The notes beneath the pieces are model-generated. The model saw nothing but the letters and a program-made list of their open reading frames with translations, did not search any database and was not told the origin of the DNA. From positions 6,014,001-6,078,000 of the forward strand of contig NZ_CP109027.1 of NCBI RefSeq assembly GCF_036226885.1: a stretch of DNA of 64,000 nt. The letters run 5' to 3'. Source of the stretch: Streptomyces sp. NBC_00663. Lineage in GTDB: Bacteria > Actinomycetota > Actinomycetes > Streptomycetales > Streptomycetaceae. A program made the translations under genes and the position numbers. Each line of letters begins with the position of its first letter. The first letter of the stretch is position 1. Shown here in pieces: positions 42,120 through 50,891 of this stretch.

Positions 42120-42977
42120 ATGAAGCTGCTGCGAGTCGGTACGGCGGGAGCGGAGACGCCCGCGCTGCTCGACGGCGAGGGTGTCCTGCGGGACCTCTCC
42201 GGAGTCGTCCCCGACCTCGACGGAGCACTGCTCGCCGACGCCGACGCGCTGGGCCGGATCCGGGCCGCGGCCGAGGCGGGCACGCTGCCCGCGCTGGACC
42301 CGACCGGGCTGCGGATCGGACCCCCGCTCGCCCGCATCGGCAAGATCGTCTGCATCGGCCTGAACTACCACGACCACGCCCGAGAGACCGGCGCCCAGCC
42401 GCCCACCGAGCCGGTGATCTTCTTCAAGGCGGCCGACACCGTTGTGGGCCCGAACGACACGGTGCTCGTCCCCCGCGGATCGGTGCAGACCGACTGGGAG
42501 GTCGAGCTGGCCGTCGTCATCGGACGTACGGCCCGCTATGTCGAGTCGGCGGAGGCCGCGCTCGGGCATGTCGCCGGGTACGCGGTCGCGCACGACGTGT
42601 CCGAGCGGGAGTTCCAGCTGGAGCGCGGCGGGACGTGGGACAAGGGCAAGAACTGCGAGACGTTCAACCCGCTCGGGCCGTGGCTGGTGACGGCGGACGA
42701 GGTTCCTGACCCGCAGAACCTGTCGCTGAGGCTGTGGGTCAACGGGGAGCTGAAGCAGGACGGCACGACAGCCGAGCAGATCTTCCCGGTGGCGGAAGTG
42801 GTGCGGTACGTCAGCCAGTTCATGACGCTGTACCCCGGGGATGTCATCAACACGGGTACGCCCGCGGGGGTTGCGTTGGGGGCGCCTGACCCCAAGCCGT
42901 TCCTGCGGGCGGGGGATGTGGTGGAGCTGGAGATCGAGGGGCTCGGTCGGCAGCGGCAGGAGTTGAAGGACGCGTAG
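42120..42977 (+). CDS. Fumarylacetoacetate hydrolase family protein
   Basis: 285 aa. The FAH fold is clear: IGKIVCIGLNYHDHARETGA, EPVIFFKAADTVVGP, DWEVELAVVIGRTARYV (metal-binding Glu pair), GYAVAHDVSEREFQ and NTGTPAGVALG. Relatives act on 2-oxo or beta-keto acids, for example ureidoglycolate lyase, acylpyruvase and 2-hydroxyhepta-2,4-diene-1,7-dioate isomerase; the exact substrate is not fixed here. ATG 42120 has GAGGGAG upstream. Confidence 0.9.
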   Translation: MKLLRVGTAGAETPALLDGEGVLRDLSGVVPDLDGALLADADALGRIRAAAEAGTLPALDPTGLRIGPPLARIGKIVCIGLNYHDHARETGAQPPTEPVIFFKAADTVVGPNDTVLVPRGSVQTDWEVELAVVIGRTARYVESAEAALGHVAGYAVAHDVSEREFQLERGGTWDKGKNCETFNPLGPWLVTADEVPDPQNLSLRLWVNGELKQDGTTAEQIFPVAEVVRYVSQFMTLYPGDVINTGTPAGVALGAPDPKPFLRAGDVVELEIEGLGRQRQELKDA

Positions 42978-42994
42978 CGCTCCGCGAGGGAGCA

Positions 42995-43035
42995 GGGGAA
43001 CTGCGGGCCGGATATGGCTGGTCGCGCAGTTCCCC
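42995..43035. terminator. Streptomyces-type GGGGAACTGCG hairpin
   Basis: GGGGAACTGCG (42995-43005) pairs with CGCAGTTCCCC (43025-43035), loop 19 nt, between convergent genes. This dispersed element is common in Streptomyces; a half copy recurs at 51920-51940 after the GH6 gene. Confidence 0.7.
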
Positions 43036-43050
43036 ACGCCCCTGGGGCGG

Positions 43051-43560
43051 CTACTTCTCCTTGCTCAGGAACTCCTCCAGCGCCTCCACCACGAACTTGT
43101 GGTCCTGGAGCTGCGGAAGACCGCTCACCGTCACCGATCCGATGACCCCTACGTCCTCCACCGTGATCGGGAACGAACCCCCGTGGGCCGCGTACTCGTC
43201 CGGGTCCAGGCGGGAGCTGTCCTCGAACGTCGTGCCCTTCGCACGGAAGCGGGCGCCGACCAGGTAGGAGGCGGAGCCGTAGCGTTCGACCACTCGGCGT
43301 TTGCGGTTGATCCAGGCGTCGTTGTCCGGGGACGAGCCCGGCAGGGCGGCGTGGAAGAGCTGTTGGCCGGCGCGGTGGATGTCGATCGCGACCGGCGCCT
43401 GGCGCTCACGGGCCAGGCCGACCAGCAGGGAGCCCAGCGCCCAGGCGTCGTCATGGGTGAACCGGCGGAAGACCAGACGGCGTTCCTGGGCCTCCAACTC
43501 CTCGATCGGCGGGGTCAGTTCCGGATGGAACTTCGGGGTCAGCTCGGTGTTGTGCGTCAC
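43051..43560 (-). CDS. UPF0303-type heme-degrading domain protein
   Basis: 169 aa. ERRLVFRRFTHDDAWALGSLLVGLARERQAPVAIDI is the usual first part of the UPF0303/YBR137W-like family, and HGGSFPITVEDVGVIGSVTVSGLPQLQDHKFVVEAL its closing part, related to GlcG folds. Heme-linked naming is from family annotation; no heme ligand can be proven here. It is translationally coupled (4-bp overlap) to the Gfo/Idh oxidoreductase gene upstream. Confidence 0.85.
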   Translation of the reverse strand: MTHNTELTPKFHPELTPPIEELEAQERRLVFRRFTHDDAWALGSLLVGLARERQAPVAIDIHRAGQQLFHAALPGSSPDNDAWINRKRRVVERYGSASYLVGARFRAKGTTFEDSSRLDPDEYAAHGGSFPITVEDVGVIGSVTVSGLPQLQDHKFVVEALEEFLSKEK

Positions 43561-44669
43561 AGCTTCACCACCACTCCGTCGTGGGCCGAACGGCGGGCCG
43601 CCTCCAGTACGTCGAGGGCGGCGGCCGCCTCAAGCGCGGTCACCGGGTGGGGACCGCCGTCGAGCAGGGCTTTCGCCACGGCGGCATAGTAAGCGGGGTA
43701 GTCCCCGGGGAGGGTCGGTTCGGCGCGTCCGCCGCCGGTCAGCGGGGATTCCCCGGAGCCGACGCGACCCCACAGCGACTCGGGCTCAAGGCCCCAGTCC
43801 TTCTCCGTCCCCGGCCGCCTGCCCTCCCGCAGGGCCGCCTCCTGGGGGTCGAGGCCGTACTTCACGTAACCCGCCTCGGAGCCCAGCACCCGGAAGCGCG
43901 GGCCGAGTTGGGCGGTGGTCGAGGAGACGTGGAGGTGGGAGCGGACGCCGTTCGCGTGCGTGAGGGCGATGAACGTGTCGTCGTCGACGGAGGCGCCGGC
44001 CCGCCGGATGACCGACTCGGCGTACACGGAGGTCACGGGGCCGAAGAGGACGAGCGCCTGGTCGACGACATGGCTGCCGAGGTCGTACAGCAGACCTCCG
44101 ATCTCTGCCGGGTCGCCGGACTCCCGCCAGCCGCCCTTCGGCTGAGGCCGCCACCGCTCGAAGCGCGACTCGAAACGCCATACGTCGCCCAGGGCGCCCT
44201 CGGCGAGGAGCTTGCGGAGCGTCAGGAAGTCGTTGTCCCAACGGCGGTTCTGGAAGACGGAGAGCAGCAGGCCGCGCTCCTCGGCGAGGGCCGCCAGCTC
44301 GCGCGCCTCGGCCGCGGTGCCGGCGACGGGCTTGTCGACGACGACCGGGAGGCCGGCCTTCAGGGCGGTCGTGGCGAGCGCGACGTGCGTCTTGTTGGGG
44401 GACGCGATGACGATCAGGTCGAGGTCGGCGGCGCGGTCGAACAGCTCGTCGGGGGTCGCGGCGACGCGTACGTCCGGGAACTCGGCGCGGGCCTGCTCCT
44501 GGCGCTCGGGGTTCGAGGTGACCACCGTGTCGAGGGCGAGGCCCTCGGTGGCCGCGATCAGCGGGGCGTGGAAGACGGAGCCGGCGAGGCCGTATCCGAT
44601 GAGGCCCACGCGGAGAGGAGTGCCGGGGTTGCCAGGAGTACCGGGGGTGCCAGGAGTCGTACGTGTCAT
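43557..44669 (-). CDS. Gfo/Idh/MocA-family oxidoreductase
   Basis: 370 aa. Rossmann motif VGLIGYGLAGSVFHAPLI for NAD(P), then IVIASPNKTHVALATTALKAG and the catalytic-Lys motif VVVDKPVAG. The C-terminal dimer/substrate domain includes GGLLYDLGSHVVDQALVLFG. Such enzymes oxidise sugars, inositols or similar polyols. A short TPG tandem repeat (TPGTPGTPGNPGTP) lies between the start and the fold. Divergent from a ROK regulator, which is a plausible controller. Confidence 0.92.
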   Translation of the reverse strand: MTRTTPGTPGTPGNPGTPLRVGLIGYGLAGSVFHAPLIAATEGLALDTVVTSNPERQEQARAEFPDVRVAATPDELFDRAADLDLIVIASPNKTHVALATTALKAGLPVVVDKPVAGTAAEARELAALAEERGLLLSVFQNRRWDNDFLTLRKLLAEGALGDVWRFESRFERWRPQPKGGWRESGDPAEIGGLLYDLGSHVVDQALVLFGPVTSVYAESVIRRAGASVDDDTFIALTHANGVRSHLHVSSTTAQLGPRFRVLGSEAGYVKYGLDPQEAALREGRRPGTEKDWGLEPESLWGRVGSGESPLTGGGRAEPTLPGDYPAYYAAVAKALLDGGPHPVTALEAAAALDVLEAARRSAHDGVVVKL

Positions 44670-44725
44670 GACTCCCACTTTCGCAACGCTGTTGCCAAAG
44701 TGCAAGCACAGGGGAGAATGGCGGT

Positions 44726-46186
44726 GTGAACAGGACGAACGTCGGCGCCAACCTTCCGGCTCTGCGCAGCCACAACACCGCACTGGTGCTGGACCTGCTG
44801 CGCACCGCCGGTGGCGACGGCATCAGCCGGCTCGAACTCGCCGAGCGCACCGGGTTGACCCCGCAGGCCGTCAGCAAGATCACCGGACGGTTGCGGGAGG
44901 AGGGCCTCGCGGCGGAGGCGGGGCGCCGCGCGTCGACCGGGGGCAAGCCGCGCACGGTGCTGCGGCTGGTGCCGGAGGCCGGGCATGCGATCGGCGTCCA
45001 TCTGGACCGGGACGAGCTGCGGGTGGTGCTGGTCGATCTCGACGGGGCCGTGGTGGGGGAGCGCTGCGTGCCGATGAACCTGGGCGCGGGCGCGGAAGCG
45101 GTCGTGGAGGGGGTGGCCCGGGTGGTGGAGGGGCTGGTGGCGGAGGTGCCGACGGCCGGTCGGACGGTGACGGAAGTCCCGGCGGAGGGGTTGGTGGCGT
45201 CGTCGGTCGGGCGTGGGGTGGCTGGAGGGGCGGCGGCGGAGACATCGGGGGGCGGTCGTGGGGTGGCCGAGGGGGCGGCGGGAGAGCTGGTGGCGGGGGC
45301 GTCGGTAGTCGGTCGTGGGGCGATTGCAAGGGCGGCGGAGGGGCTGCCGGTGGGGGCGTCGGGAGGCGGGCGTGAGGTGGCCGAGGGGCTGGTGGCGGGG
45401 GTGCCGGCGGTCGGTCGTGGGGTGGTCGGAAGGGCGGCGGAGGGCGGGCGTGGGGCGGCCGCTGAGGCTGAGGCTGAGGCGTCCGTGAGTGAGGGGGGCG
45501 TGGCACGGGGGGCGAGGGCCGGGGTGCGGGTGCGGCCCGTGCTCGGGCTTGGTGTGGCGCTGCCCGGGCCTCTCGATCATGTGCGGGGTGTGCTGCACCG
45601 GGTCACGGGGTTTCCGGAGTGGGACGGGTTTCCGTTGCGGGACGCGCTCGCCGAGCGGCTCGGGCTGCCGGTCGTCGTGGACAAGGACACCAACGCCGCC
45701 GCGCTGGGGCTGGCGGTCGCGGACGTGGGTACCTCCTTCGCCTACCTGCACCTCGGGACCGGCCTCGGTGCCGGGCTGGTGATCGGCGGGGTGGTGCACC
45801 GGGGTGCCCGTACCGGTGCGGGTGAGTTCGGCCATCAGGTGGTCCAGCTGGACGGGCCGGTGTGCGGGTGCGGCGACCGGGGCTGTATCGAGGCGCTGTG
45901 TCTGGGCGCGGTAGGGCGCGGGGACCTGGCCGGGGCGGCACGGGTGCTCGGTGTCGGCGCCGCGAACCTGGTCGGGCTGCTGGACATCGACCTGGTGCTG
46001 CTGGGCGGCCGTACGGTCGCCTCGGCGCCGGAGGCGTTCGTGAGCGGGGTGCGGGCGGTGCTGGAGGAGCGGGCCCGGGGTGCGGAGGCAGTGCCGGTGA
46101 GGGTCGCCCCCGGCGGGGTGCGGGGGGTCGCGGAGGGCGCGGCCCAACTGCTGCTGGCGCCACTGTTCGGCCGAGCCGACGGCTGA
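44726..46186 (+). CDS. ROK-family transcriptional regulator with repeat insertion
   Basis: 486 aa, about 100 aa longer than usual. An N-terminal winged helix (LDLLRTAGGDGISRLELAERTGLTPQAVSKITGRL) is followed by the ROK sugar-kinase-like domain: VVVDKDTNAAALG, HLGTGLGAGLVIGG, GEFGHQVVQ and the zinc motif CGCGDRGCIEAL. Between about residue 150 and 265, inside the ROK fold, is a Gly/Ala/Val/Arg-rich insert with six GRGV/GRGA/GREV units. It probably senses a sugar and regulates the divergent oxidoreductase. The stop codon lies in the first unit of the tandem array that follows. Confidence 0.85.
   Translation: MNRTNVGANLPALRSHNTALVLDLLRTAGGDGISRLELAERTGLTPQAVSKITGRLREEGLAAEAGRRASTGGKPRTVLRLVPEAGHAIGVHLDRDELRVVLVDLDGAVVGERCVPMNLGAGAEAVVEGVARVVEGLVAEVPTAGRTVTEVPAEGLVASSVGRGVAGGAAAETSGGGRGVAEGAAGELVAGASVVGRGAIARAAEGLPVGASGGGREVAEGLVAGVPAVGRGVVGRAAEGGRGAAAEAEAEASVSEGGVARGARAGVRVRPVLGLGVALPGPLDHVRGVLHRVTGFPEWDGFPLRDALAERLGLPVVVDKDTNAAALGLAVADVGTSFAYLHLGTGLGAGLVIGGVVHRGARTGAGEFGHQVVQLDGPVCGCGDRGCIEALCLGAVGRGDLAGAARVLGVGAANLVGLLDIDLVLLGGRTVASAPEAFVSGVRAVLEERARGAEAVPVRVAPGGVRGVAEGAAQLLLAPLFGRADG
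45209..45458 (+). repeat. In-frame degenerate repeats coding GRGV units in the ROK gene
   Basis: Six copies of GG(G/T)CGTG-GGGTGG-like sequence begin at 45209, 45254, 45311, 45368, 45413 and 45446. Spacings are 45, 57, 57, 45 and 33 bp, all multiples of 3 and differing by 12, so the frame is kept. Confidence 0.75.
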
Positions 46187-46490
46187 TCCGGCTGGCCTCG
46201 CTCTGCGGTCGAGCTGATGGCTGATCGGGTTGGCCTTGCTTGTAGGCGGGGCCGATTGGTTGACGCGGCTGGCCTCGCTCGTAGGCCGGGCGGATCGGTT
46301 GACCCGACCGGCCCCGCTCTTCGGCCGAGCCGACGGCTGACCGGGTTGGCCTCGCTCGTAGGCCGGGCCGATTGGTTGACCCGGCTGGCCCTGACACTTA
46401 GGCCGGGCCGATCCGTTGACCCGACCGGCCCCGACCCTTGGGCCAGGCCGACGGCTGACCCGGACGGCCTCGCTCTTCGGCCAGGCCGGC
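46181..46490 (+). repeat. Tandem array of eight 38-40-bp units
   Basis: Units begin at 46181, 46219, 46258, 46297, 46335, 46374, 46414 and 46453 and share GG(C/T)TGACCCG...GGCC...CGCTC...GGCC(G/A)GGCCGA. The unit resembles the 3' end of the ROK gene (coding LFGRADG plus stop), so the array looks like repeated duplication of that end. A partial ninth unit follows. No spacers, so not CRISPR. Confidence 0.85.
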
Positions 46491-46594
46491 GGCTGACTCC
46501 GGCCTCCCCGGCGCCCGCCGATCGGGCGGGATTCTCCTCGTGCGCGGAGCGGCACCCCTCGTAAGCCACCCTCACCCGTCATGGTCATGTGTTT

Positions 46595-47473
46595 ATGCGA
46601 CTGTTCCCGCCCCTCGCCCTCCCGCTCGCCGCGACAGCCGCCCTTCTCACGCCCCCCGCCGTAGCACATGCCGCCCCGGTTCATGTTGCCCCGGCCCACG
46701 CCATCCCCGCTCAAGCCACCCTCGCTCAAGCCACCCCCGCGAAACCCACCCCCACCCACCCCACCCCCACCTGCGACGCCCCCGCCCCCCGTGCCTTCCC
46801 CCTCGCCACCCGGATCCACGGCGGTCCCGCCGCCTACGTGCCCGGGGGCGGGTACCGCACCTGGTATCTGGCCCTCACCAACACCACCACCCGCACCTGC
46901 ACGGACATCCACCCGGTCGTCGTCCTCGTGGACCAGGAACATGCCCTCAAGGCCGCGCAGCCCCGGCTGGAGTTCTATGAGCGCGGCCGTCCGCGTCCCG
47001 TCCGTTTTGAGACCACCGACGAGGACGAACTCGTCGGCGCGTTCGGCGGGGCCGGCCTCACCGTGGGGCCCGGCAGGACCGTCACCGTCAAGGTGCGTCT
47101 CGCCCTCACCTCGGACGCCGTACCGAACCAGGTGACCGTCAACGCGGCCGTCGTCCAACGCCACAACGACGACGGCGACTGGGTCGGCCAGTCCAACGAC
47201 TACCGGTTCGCCGTCGCCGACGACACCGAGACCGACACCGACAGCGACGCTGACACCGGCGTCGACACTGACACTGACGCCGGCAGCGGCACGGAGGCTG
47301 GGGTCGGCACCGGGACCGATGCCGAGGGCCGACCGGCGACCGGGGACGACCGGCTTCCGTACGTCGAGGAACTCGCCCGCACCGGGTTCGGCCCGGCCGG
47401 CCCCGCCGTCGCCGCGGCCGTCGCGCTCCTGTTCACCGGCGCCGCGCTGCTGGTGGCCCGCAGAAGACGCTGA
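46595..47473 (+). CDS. LARTG-type cell-wall-anchored secreted protein
   Basis: 292 aa. Signal peptide MRLFPPLALPLAATAALLTPPAVAHA, a Pro/Thr/Ala-rich segment with QATxAQATPAKPTPTHP repeats, and a beta-sandwich-like domain (YRTWYLALTNTTTRTCTDIHPVVVLVDQ to VPNQVTVNAAVVQRHND). Then an acidic DTETDTDSDADTGVDTDTDAG stalk, LARTG, a hydrophobic helix and RRRR: a sortase sorting signal. ATG 46595 is used. Likely attached to peptidoglycan by a class E sortase. Confidence 0.82.
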   Translation: MRLFPPLALPLAATAALLTPPAVAHAAPVHVAPAHAIPAQATLAQATPAKPTPTHPTPTCDAPAPRAFPLATRIHGGPAAYVPGGGYRTWYLALTNTTTRTCTDIHPVVVLVDQEHALKAAQPRLEFYERGRPRPVRFETTDEDELVGAFGGAGLTVGPGRTVTVKVRLALTSDAVPNQVTVNAAVVQRHNDDGDWVGQSNDYRFAVADDTETDTDSDADTGVDTDTDAGSGTEAGVGTGTDAEGRPATGDDRLPYVEELARTGFGPAGPAVAAAVALLFTGAALLVARRRR

Positions 47474-47486
47474 GTGACGGGGCGGG

Positions 47487-48266
47487 TCAGACGAGGTCGA
47501 CGAGGTCCGCGATCGAGTCGACCATCTTCGTCGGCCGGAACGGGAACCGGTCCATGTCCGCCTCGGTCGTCAGGCCCGTCAGCACGAGGAACGTCGTCAT
47601 GCCCGCCTCCAGACCGGCCAGCACATCGGTGTCCATCCGGTCGCCGATCATGGCACTGGACTCGGAGTGCGCACCGATGGCGTTCAGCCCGGTGCGCATC
47701 ATCAGCGGGTTCGGCTTGCCGACGAAGTAGGGCTCCTTGCCCGTCGCCTTGGTGATCAGCGCCGCCACCGAGCCCGTCGCGGGCAGCACGCCCTCGTGCG
47801 AGGGACCGGTGTTGTCCGGGTTGGTGGCGATGAAGCGCGCACCTGCGTTGATGAGCCGGATCGCCTTGGTGAGGGCCTCGAAGGAATACGTGCGCGTCTC
47901 GCCCAGGATCACGAAGTCGGGGTCGGAGTCGGTGAGGATGTAGCCCGCCTCGTGCAGGGCCGTGGTGAGACCGGCCTCGCCGATCACATAGGCCGTGCCG
48001 TTGGGCCGCTGGCTGTCGACGAACTTCGCGGTGGCCAGGGCCGAGGTCCAGATGTTCTCGATCGGCACCTCAAGGCCTATGCGGTTGAGGCGGGCGTGCA
48101 GATCGCGGGCCGTGTAGATGGAGTTGTTCGTCAGCACGAGGAACGGCTTGCCGGAGTCGCGCAGCTTCTTGATGAAGGCGTCCGCGCCGGGGATCGGCAC
48201 GCCCTCGTGCATCAGGACGCCGTCCATGTCGGTCAGCCACGACTCGATGGGCTTGAGCTCTGTCAT
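47487..48266 (-). CDS. HAD-IIA family phosphatase (NagD-like)
   Basis: 259 aa. HAD motif I TDMDGVLMHEG, motif II LTNNSIYTARDL, Lys motif GKPNPLMM and motif IV MIGDRMDTDVLAGLEAGM are complete. The cap region places it in subclass IIA, as for E. coli NagD, which dephosphorylates nucleoside monophosphates and small sugar phosphates. Cytosolic, no signal. Its physiological substrate is unknown. Confidence 0.93.
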   Translation of the reverse strand: MTELKPIESWLTDMDGVLMHEGVPIPGADAFIKKLRDSGKPFLVLTNNSIYTARDLHARLNRIGLEVPIENIWTSALATAKFVDSQRPNGTAYVIGEAGLTTALHEAGYILTDSDPDFVILGETRTYSFEALTKAIRLINAGARFIATNPDNTGPSHEGVLPATGSVAALITKATGKEPYFVGKPNPLMMRTGLNAIGAHSESSAMIGDRMDTDVLAGLEAGMTTFLVLTGLTTEADMDRFPFRPTKMVDSIADLVDLV

Positions 48267-48430
48267 GGGCGCGGACTCCTACGCTCTCGATCTACTGGAC
48301 GGCCATGGTATGCAACAGCCCCGCGAAACCCCTCCCCGACCGAATCCACCCCATTCGGAGCAGCGACAGCCCCCCTGAGGATGCGGGACCGCCGTGACGG
48401 GGGGAGTCTCCAGGTATCTGGAGGTTCACG

Positions 48431-48979
48431 ATGGGCTCACTACGCCTCACTCTCTGTGCCGGACTCCTCGGCGTCGCCTTCCTCACCCCGGCGGCCTACG
48501 CGGCGGACGGGGGCGGTGTCGCGGTCACCCCGTCATCCCCCGCCCCCGGTACCGACGTGGCCCTGCGGGTGAGCGGCTGCGCGAGCAGCAGAACCGGTAC
48601 GGCGGTCTCCGCGGCGTTCGTCGCCGAGGTGCGCCTCGCGGGCGCCGACGGCACCCTCGTCGGCGAGACCCGGGTCCGTACCGAGCTCAAGGCGGGCAGC
48701 TACGACGTCAAGATCAGCTGCGGGGACGTGTCCCGTAAGGGCGCCCTGACCGTCGTAGAGGAAGGCGCGCCGCCCTCGCCCATGGAGGAAGGCCTGCGGC
48801 CCTCGCCGTACGCGTCTCCCGTCGCCCCCGTCCACGCGGGCGGCGGCGGTACCGCGCAGCATCTCGCCTCCGCCACCGGACCCGGCACCGCGCACGCCGT
48901 GACCGGCCTGGTGCTGGCCGGGGTCGCGGCGGCGGCGGTGGCGCTGCGCAGGTCCCGGCGGGGCCGCGGAAGCGACTGA
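48431..48979 (+). CDS. Secreted protein with C-terminal membrane anchor, sortase neighbour
   Basis: 182 aa. Signal peptide MGSLRLTLCAGLLGVAFLTPAAYA, an immunoglobulin-like domain with two cysteines (SGCASS and KISCGD), a Pro/Ser linker, then LASATGPGT, a hydrophobic helix and RRSRRGRGSD. LASATG is not a standard LAxTG, so sorting is uncertain. The next gene, 5 bp downstream, is a class F sortase, which makes a substrate/enzyme pair likely. GGAGG precedes the ATG. Confidence 0.78.
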   Translation: MGSLRLTLCAGLLGVAFLTPAAYAADGGGVAVTPSSPAPGTDVALRVSGCASSRTGTAVSAAFVAEVRLAGADGTLVGETRVRTELKAGSYDVKISCGDVSRKGALTVVEEGAPPSPMEEGLRPSPYASPVAPVHAGGGGTAQHLASATGPGTAHAVTGLVLAGVAAAAVALRRSRRGRGSD

Positions 48980-48984
48980 CCGTC

Positions 48985-49662
48985 ATGTCCGAGCAGACCG
49001 ACTCCGCCGAGCACACCCGCACCTCCGGCCGGCTGCTGACCGGTGTCGCCTGGGCGCTGCTGCTCCTCGGGCTGTGGCTGTGGGGGCGCGAGGTCACCGA
49101 CGTACGGCACGGGATATCCGCGCCGACCACCGGCGACGTGGCCGCGGTCGGCCGGCCGCCCGACGTGGAGCTGCCGCCCGCCGCGCACCCGCTCGCCGCC
49201 GCCAGGCCGCAGCGCGTCGACATCCCCGGGCTCGGGGTGCAGGCGCCCGTGGTAGCCCGCGGCCTCGACCAGGCCGGGGCGATCGATCCACCGCCCTACG
49301 ACCAGGCGGGTGTCGTCGGCTGGTACGAGGGCGGGACGCGGCCCGGGGCGGCCGGGACCGCCCTGCTGGTGGGACACGTGGACACCGAGACCCGGCCCGC
49401 CGTCTTCTACAAGATCAGCACGATGAAGCCGGGCCAGACGGTCCGGGTGATCCGGGACGACGGCAGGGTCGCCGAGTTCACCGTGGACGATGTCCAGGTC
49501 TTCGCCCGTGACCACTTCGATGCCCGGCAGGCGTACGGCTCACGGCAGACGGGGCGCGCCGAACTCCGGCTGATCACCTGCGGCGGCACCTTCGACCGGG
49601 CCAGCCGCAGCTACACGGCGAACGTGATCGTCTCGGCCTACCTCACGGGCACCGGTCTGTAG
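48985..49662 (+). CDS. Class F sortase
   Basis: 225 aa. N-terminal helix (LLTGVAWALLLLGLWLWG), then a sortase domain: TALLVGHVDTETRPAVFYK (catalytic His), LRLITCGGTFDRASRSY (Cys and Arg) and VIVSAYL. LITCGGxFD is the class F signature. It acts outside the membrane on a LAxTG/LPxTG-like sorting signal; the gene just upstream encodes a candidate. Start ATG 48985. Confidence 0.88.
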   Translation: MSEQTDSAEHTRTSGRLLTGVAWALLLLGLWLWGREVTDVRHGISAPTTGDVAAVGRPPDVELPPAAHPLAAARPQRVDIPGLGVQAPVVARGLDQAGAIDPPPYDQAGVVGWYEGGTRPGAAGTALLVGHVDTETRPAVFYKISTMKPGQTVRVIRDDGRVAEFTVDDVQVFARDHFDARQAYGSRQTGRAELRLITCGGTFDRASRSYTANVIVSAYLTGTGL

Positions 49663-49670
49663 GGCACCTG

Positions 49671-49712
49671 GCCCGGTCGACGGCCCGCTCCCCCCGAAGC
49701 CGCCGACCGGGC
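49671..49712. terminator. Hairpin after the class F sortase gene
   Basis: GCCCGGTCG (49671-49679) pairs with CGACCGGGC (49704-49712), 9 bp after the stop codon of the sortase. Confidence 0.6.
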
Positions 49713-49921
49713 TGGTCCTCAACCGCGCGCGCACGGGCTGCGGGAGTAACCCGGCGTCCTACGCGGGAGGCTGCGTCAGCCATGGGTGGGTGGACGACAG
49801 GCCGGGGGCTGGGGCCTTCTGGGGAAGACTCTAGAACGGATGAGCGCCCCGGCCTAGAGGGAGATTGACGCCAAGTCAGATCCTGGCGGCGCTCTGTCAT
49901 ACGGCCAGGTCGTACGGGGTG

Positions 49922-50728
49922 CTACGCGCGCCCGTCGGGGGGCGGGCCGTCCGCCGCACGCAACGCGGCGTCGTCCACGGCCCGGTCGATGACGGCGCTT
50001 GCCACCTGGTCGAGGGGGAGACGGTGCCGGCGCGCGAACCGGCGCAGGGCCACGAAGGCGTCGTCGGCCCGCACACCCCAGCGCTCGGCGAGCATGCCCT
50101 TGGCCTGCTCGATCCGCACCCGGCTGGAGAGCGCCTCCTGCAACTGTGCGGACAGCGTGCGGTACCGCATGTACGCGCGGTGGTTCTGGAGTCCGACGGC
50201 GGCGGCGTCGGCGAGCGCCTGGGCCACCAGCACCTCCGACGCGAAGCCGGGCGTCCCGCCGGCGGCCGACGGGGCGGGCGGGGGCGGCCGGTCCGGCAGC
50301 GTCGGCACGAACACGTTGAGCGCGCCGAACAGCGTCTCGCGGCGGCGTAAGGGGACCGCGAAGGTCGCGACGATGTCATGGCGCAGCGCCCGCTCGGTGA
50401 ACTCGGGCCAGCGGGCGGCCGCGTGGGCCACCCGGATGGAGACGGGCGGCACCGGCTCGCCGGACTCGTAGCTGTCCAGGCAGGGCCCGCCGGTGTGCTG
50501 CGACCGCAGCAGTTCCAGCGCCACCTCCCGCCGGCGGCTGCTCGCGGTGAAGGACACCGCCCGCCCGGCGTCGACCAGCATGATCCCGGCGGTCCGCGCG
50601 GCCAGCAGCTCCACACAGCGGTCGGACACACGTTGCAGATGGTCTCCGGCGTCGAAGCCGTCGGCGAGGGTGTCGGCCGCCTCCACCAGTGCCGCCGCCA
50701 GCCGCAGTTCCCGGGTGGTGTGGTGCAT
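49922..50728 (-). CDS. GAF-ANTAR RNA-binding antiterminator protein
   Basis: 268 aa. A GAF domain (VSDRCVELLAARTAGIMLVDAGRAVSFTASS to LFGALNVFVPTLP) senses a ligand or redox state; the C-terminal ANTAR domain (RVRIEQAKGMLAERWGVRADDAFVALRRFARRHRLPL) binds two-hexaloop RNA to prevent termination. No target RNA pair was recognised in this window. Divergent from the GH6 gene. Start ATG 50728, AAGGGAG upstream. Confidence 0.9.
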   Translation of the reverse strand: MHHTTRELRLAAALVEAADTLADGFDAGDHLQRVSDRCVELLAARTAGIMLVDAGRAVSFTASSRRREVALELLRSQHTGGPCLDSYESGEPVPPVSIRVAHAAARWPEFTERALRHDIVATFAVPLRRRETLFGALNVFVPTLPDRPPPPAPSAAGGTPGFASEVLVAQALADAAAVGLQNHRAYMRYRTLSAQLQEALSSRVRIEQAKGMLAERWGVRADDAFVALRRFARRHRLPLDQVASAVIDRAVDDAALRAADGPPPDGRA

Positions 50729-50891
50729 GTGCGCGCACTCCCTTCCCCTCCCGGCCCGCCCCCGTGTCAGCGCGCGCCTACCCCGACCATGGCGCTGTAA
50801 CAGCTCCCCGACAAGCTCGGGCGATCTCGTGTGCCCCACGACACCTATGTCAGGATTGAGTCTTGGACCAGTGCACCCGAGGGGGAGCTGC

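Noticed and set aside
46181..46490. Regular repeats that look CRISPR-like at first sight
   Set aside because: Units are contiguous with no unique spacers, there are no cas genes, and the unit derives from the 3' end of the ROK gene.
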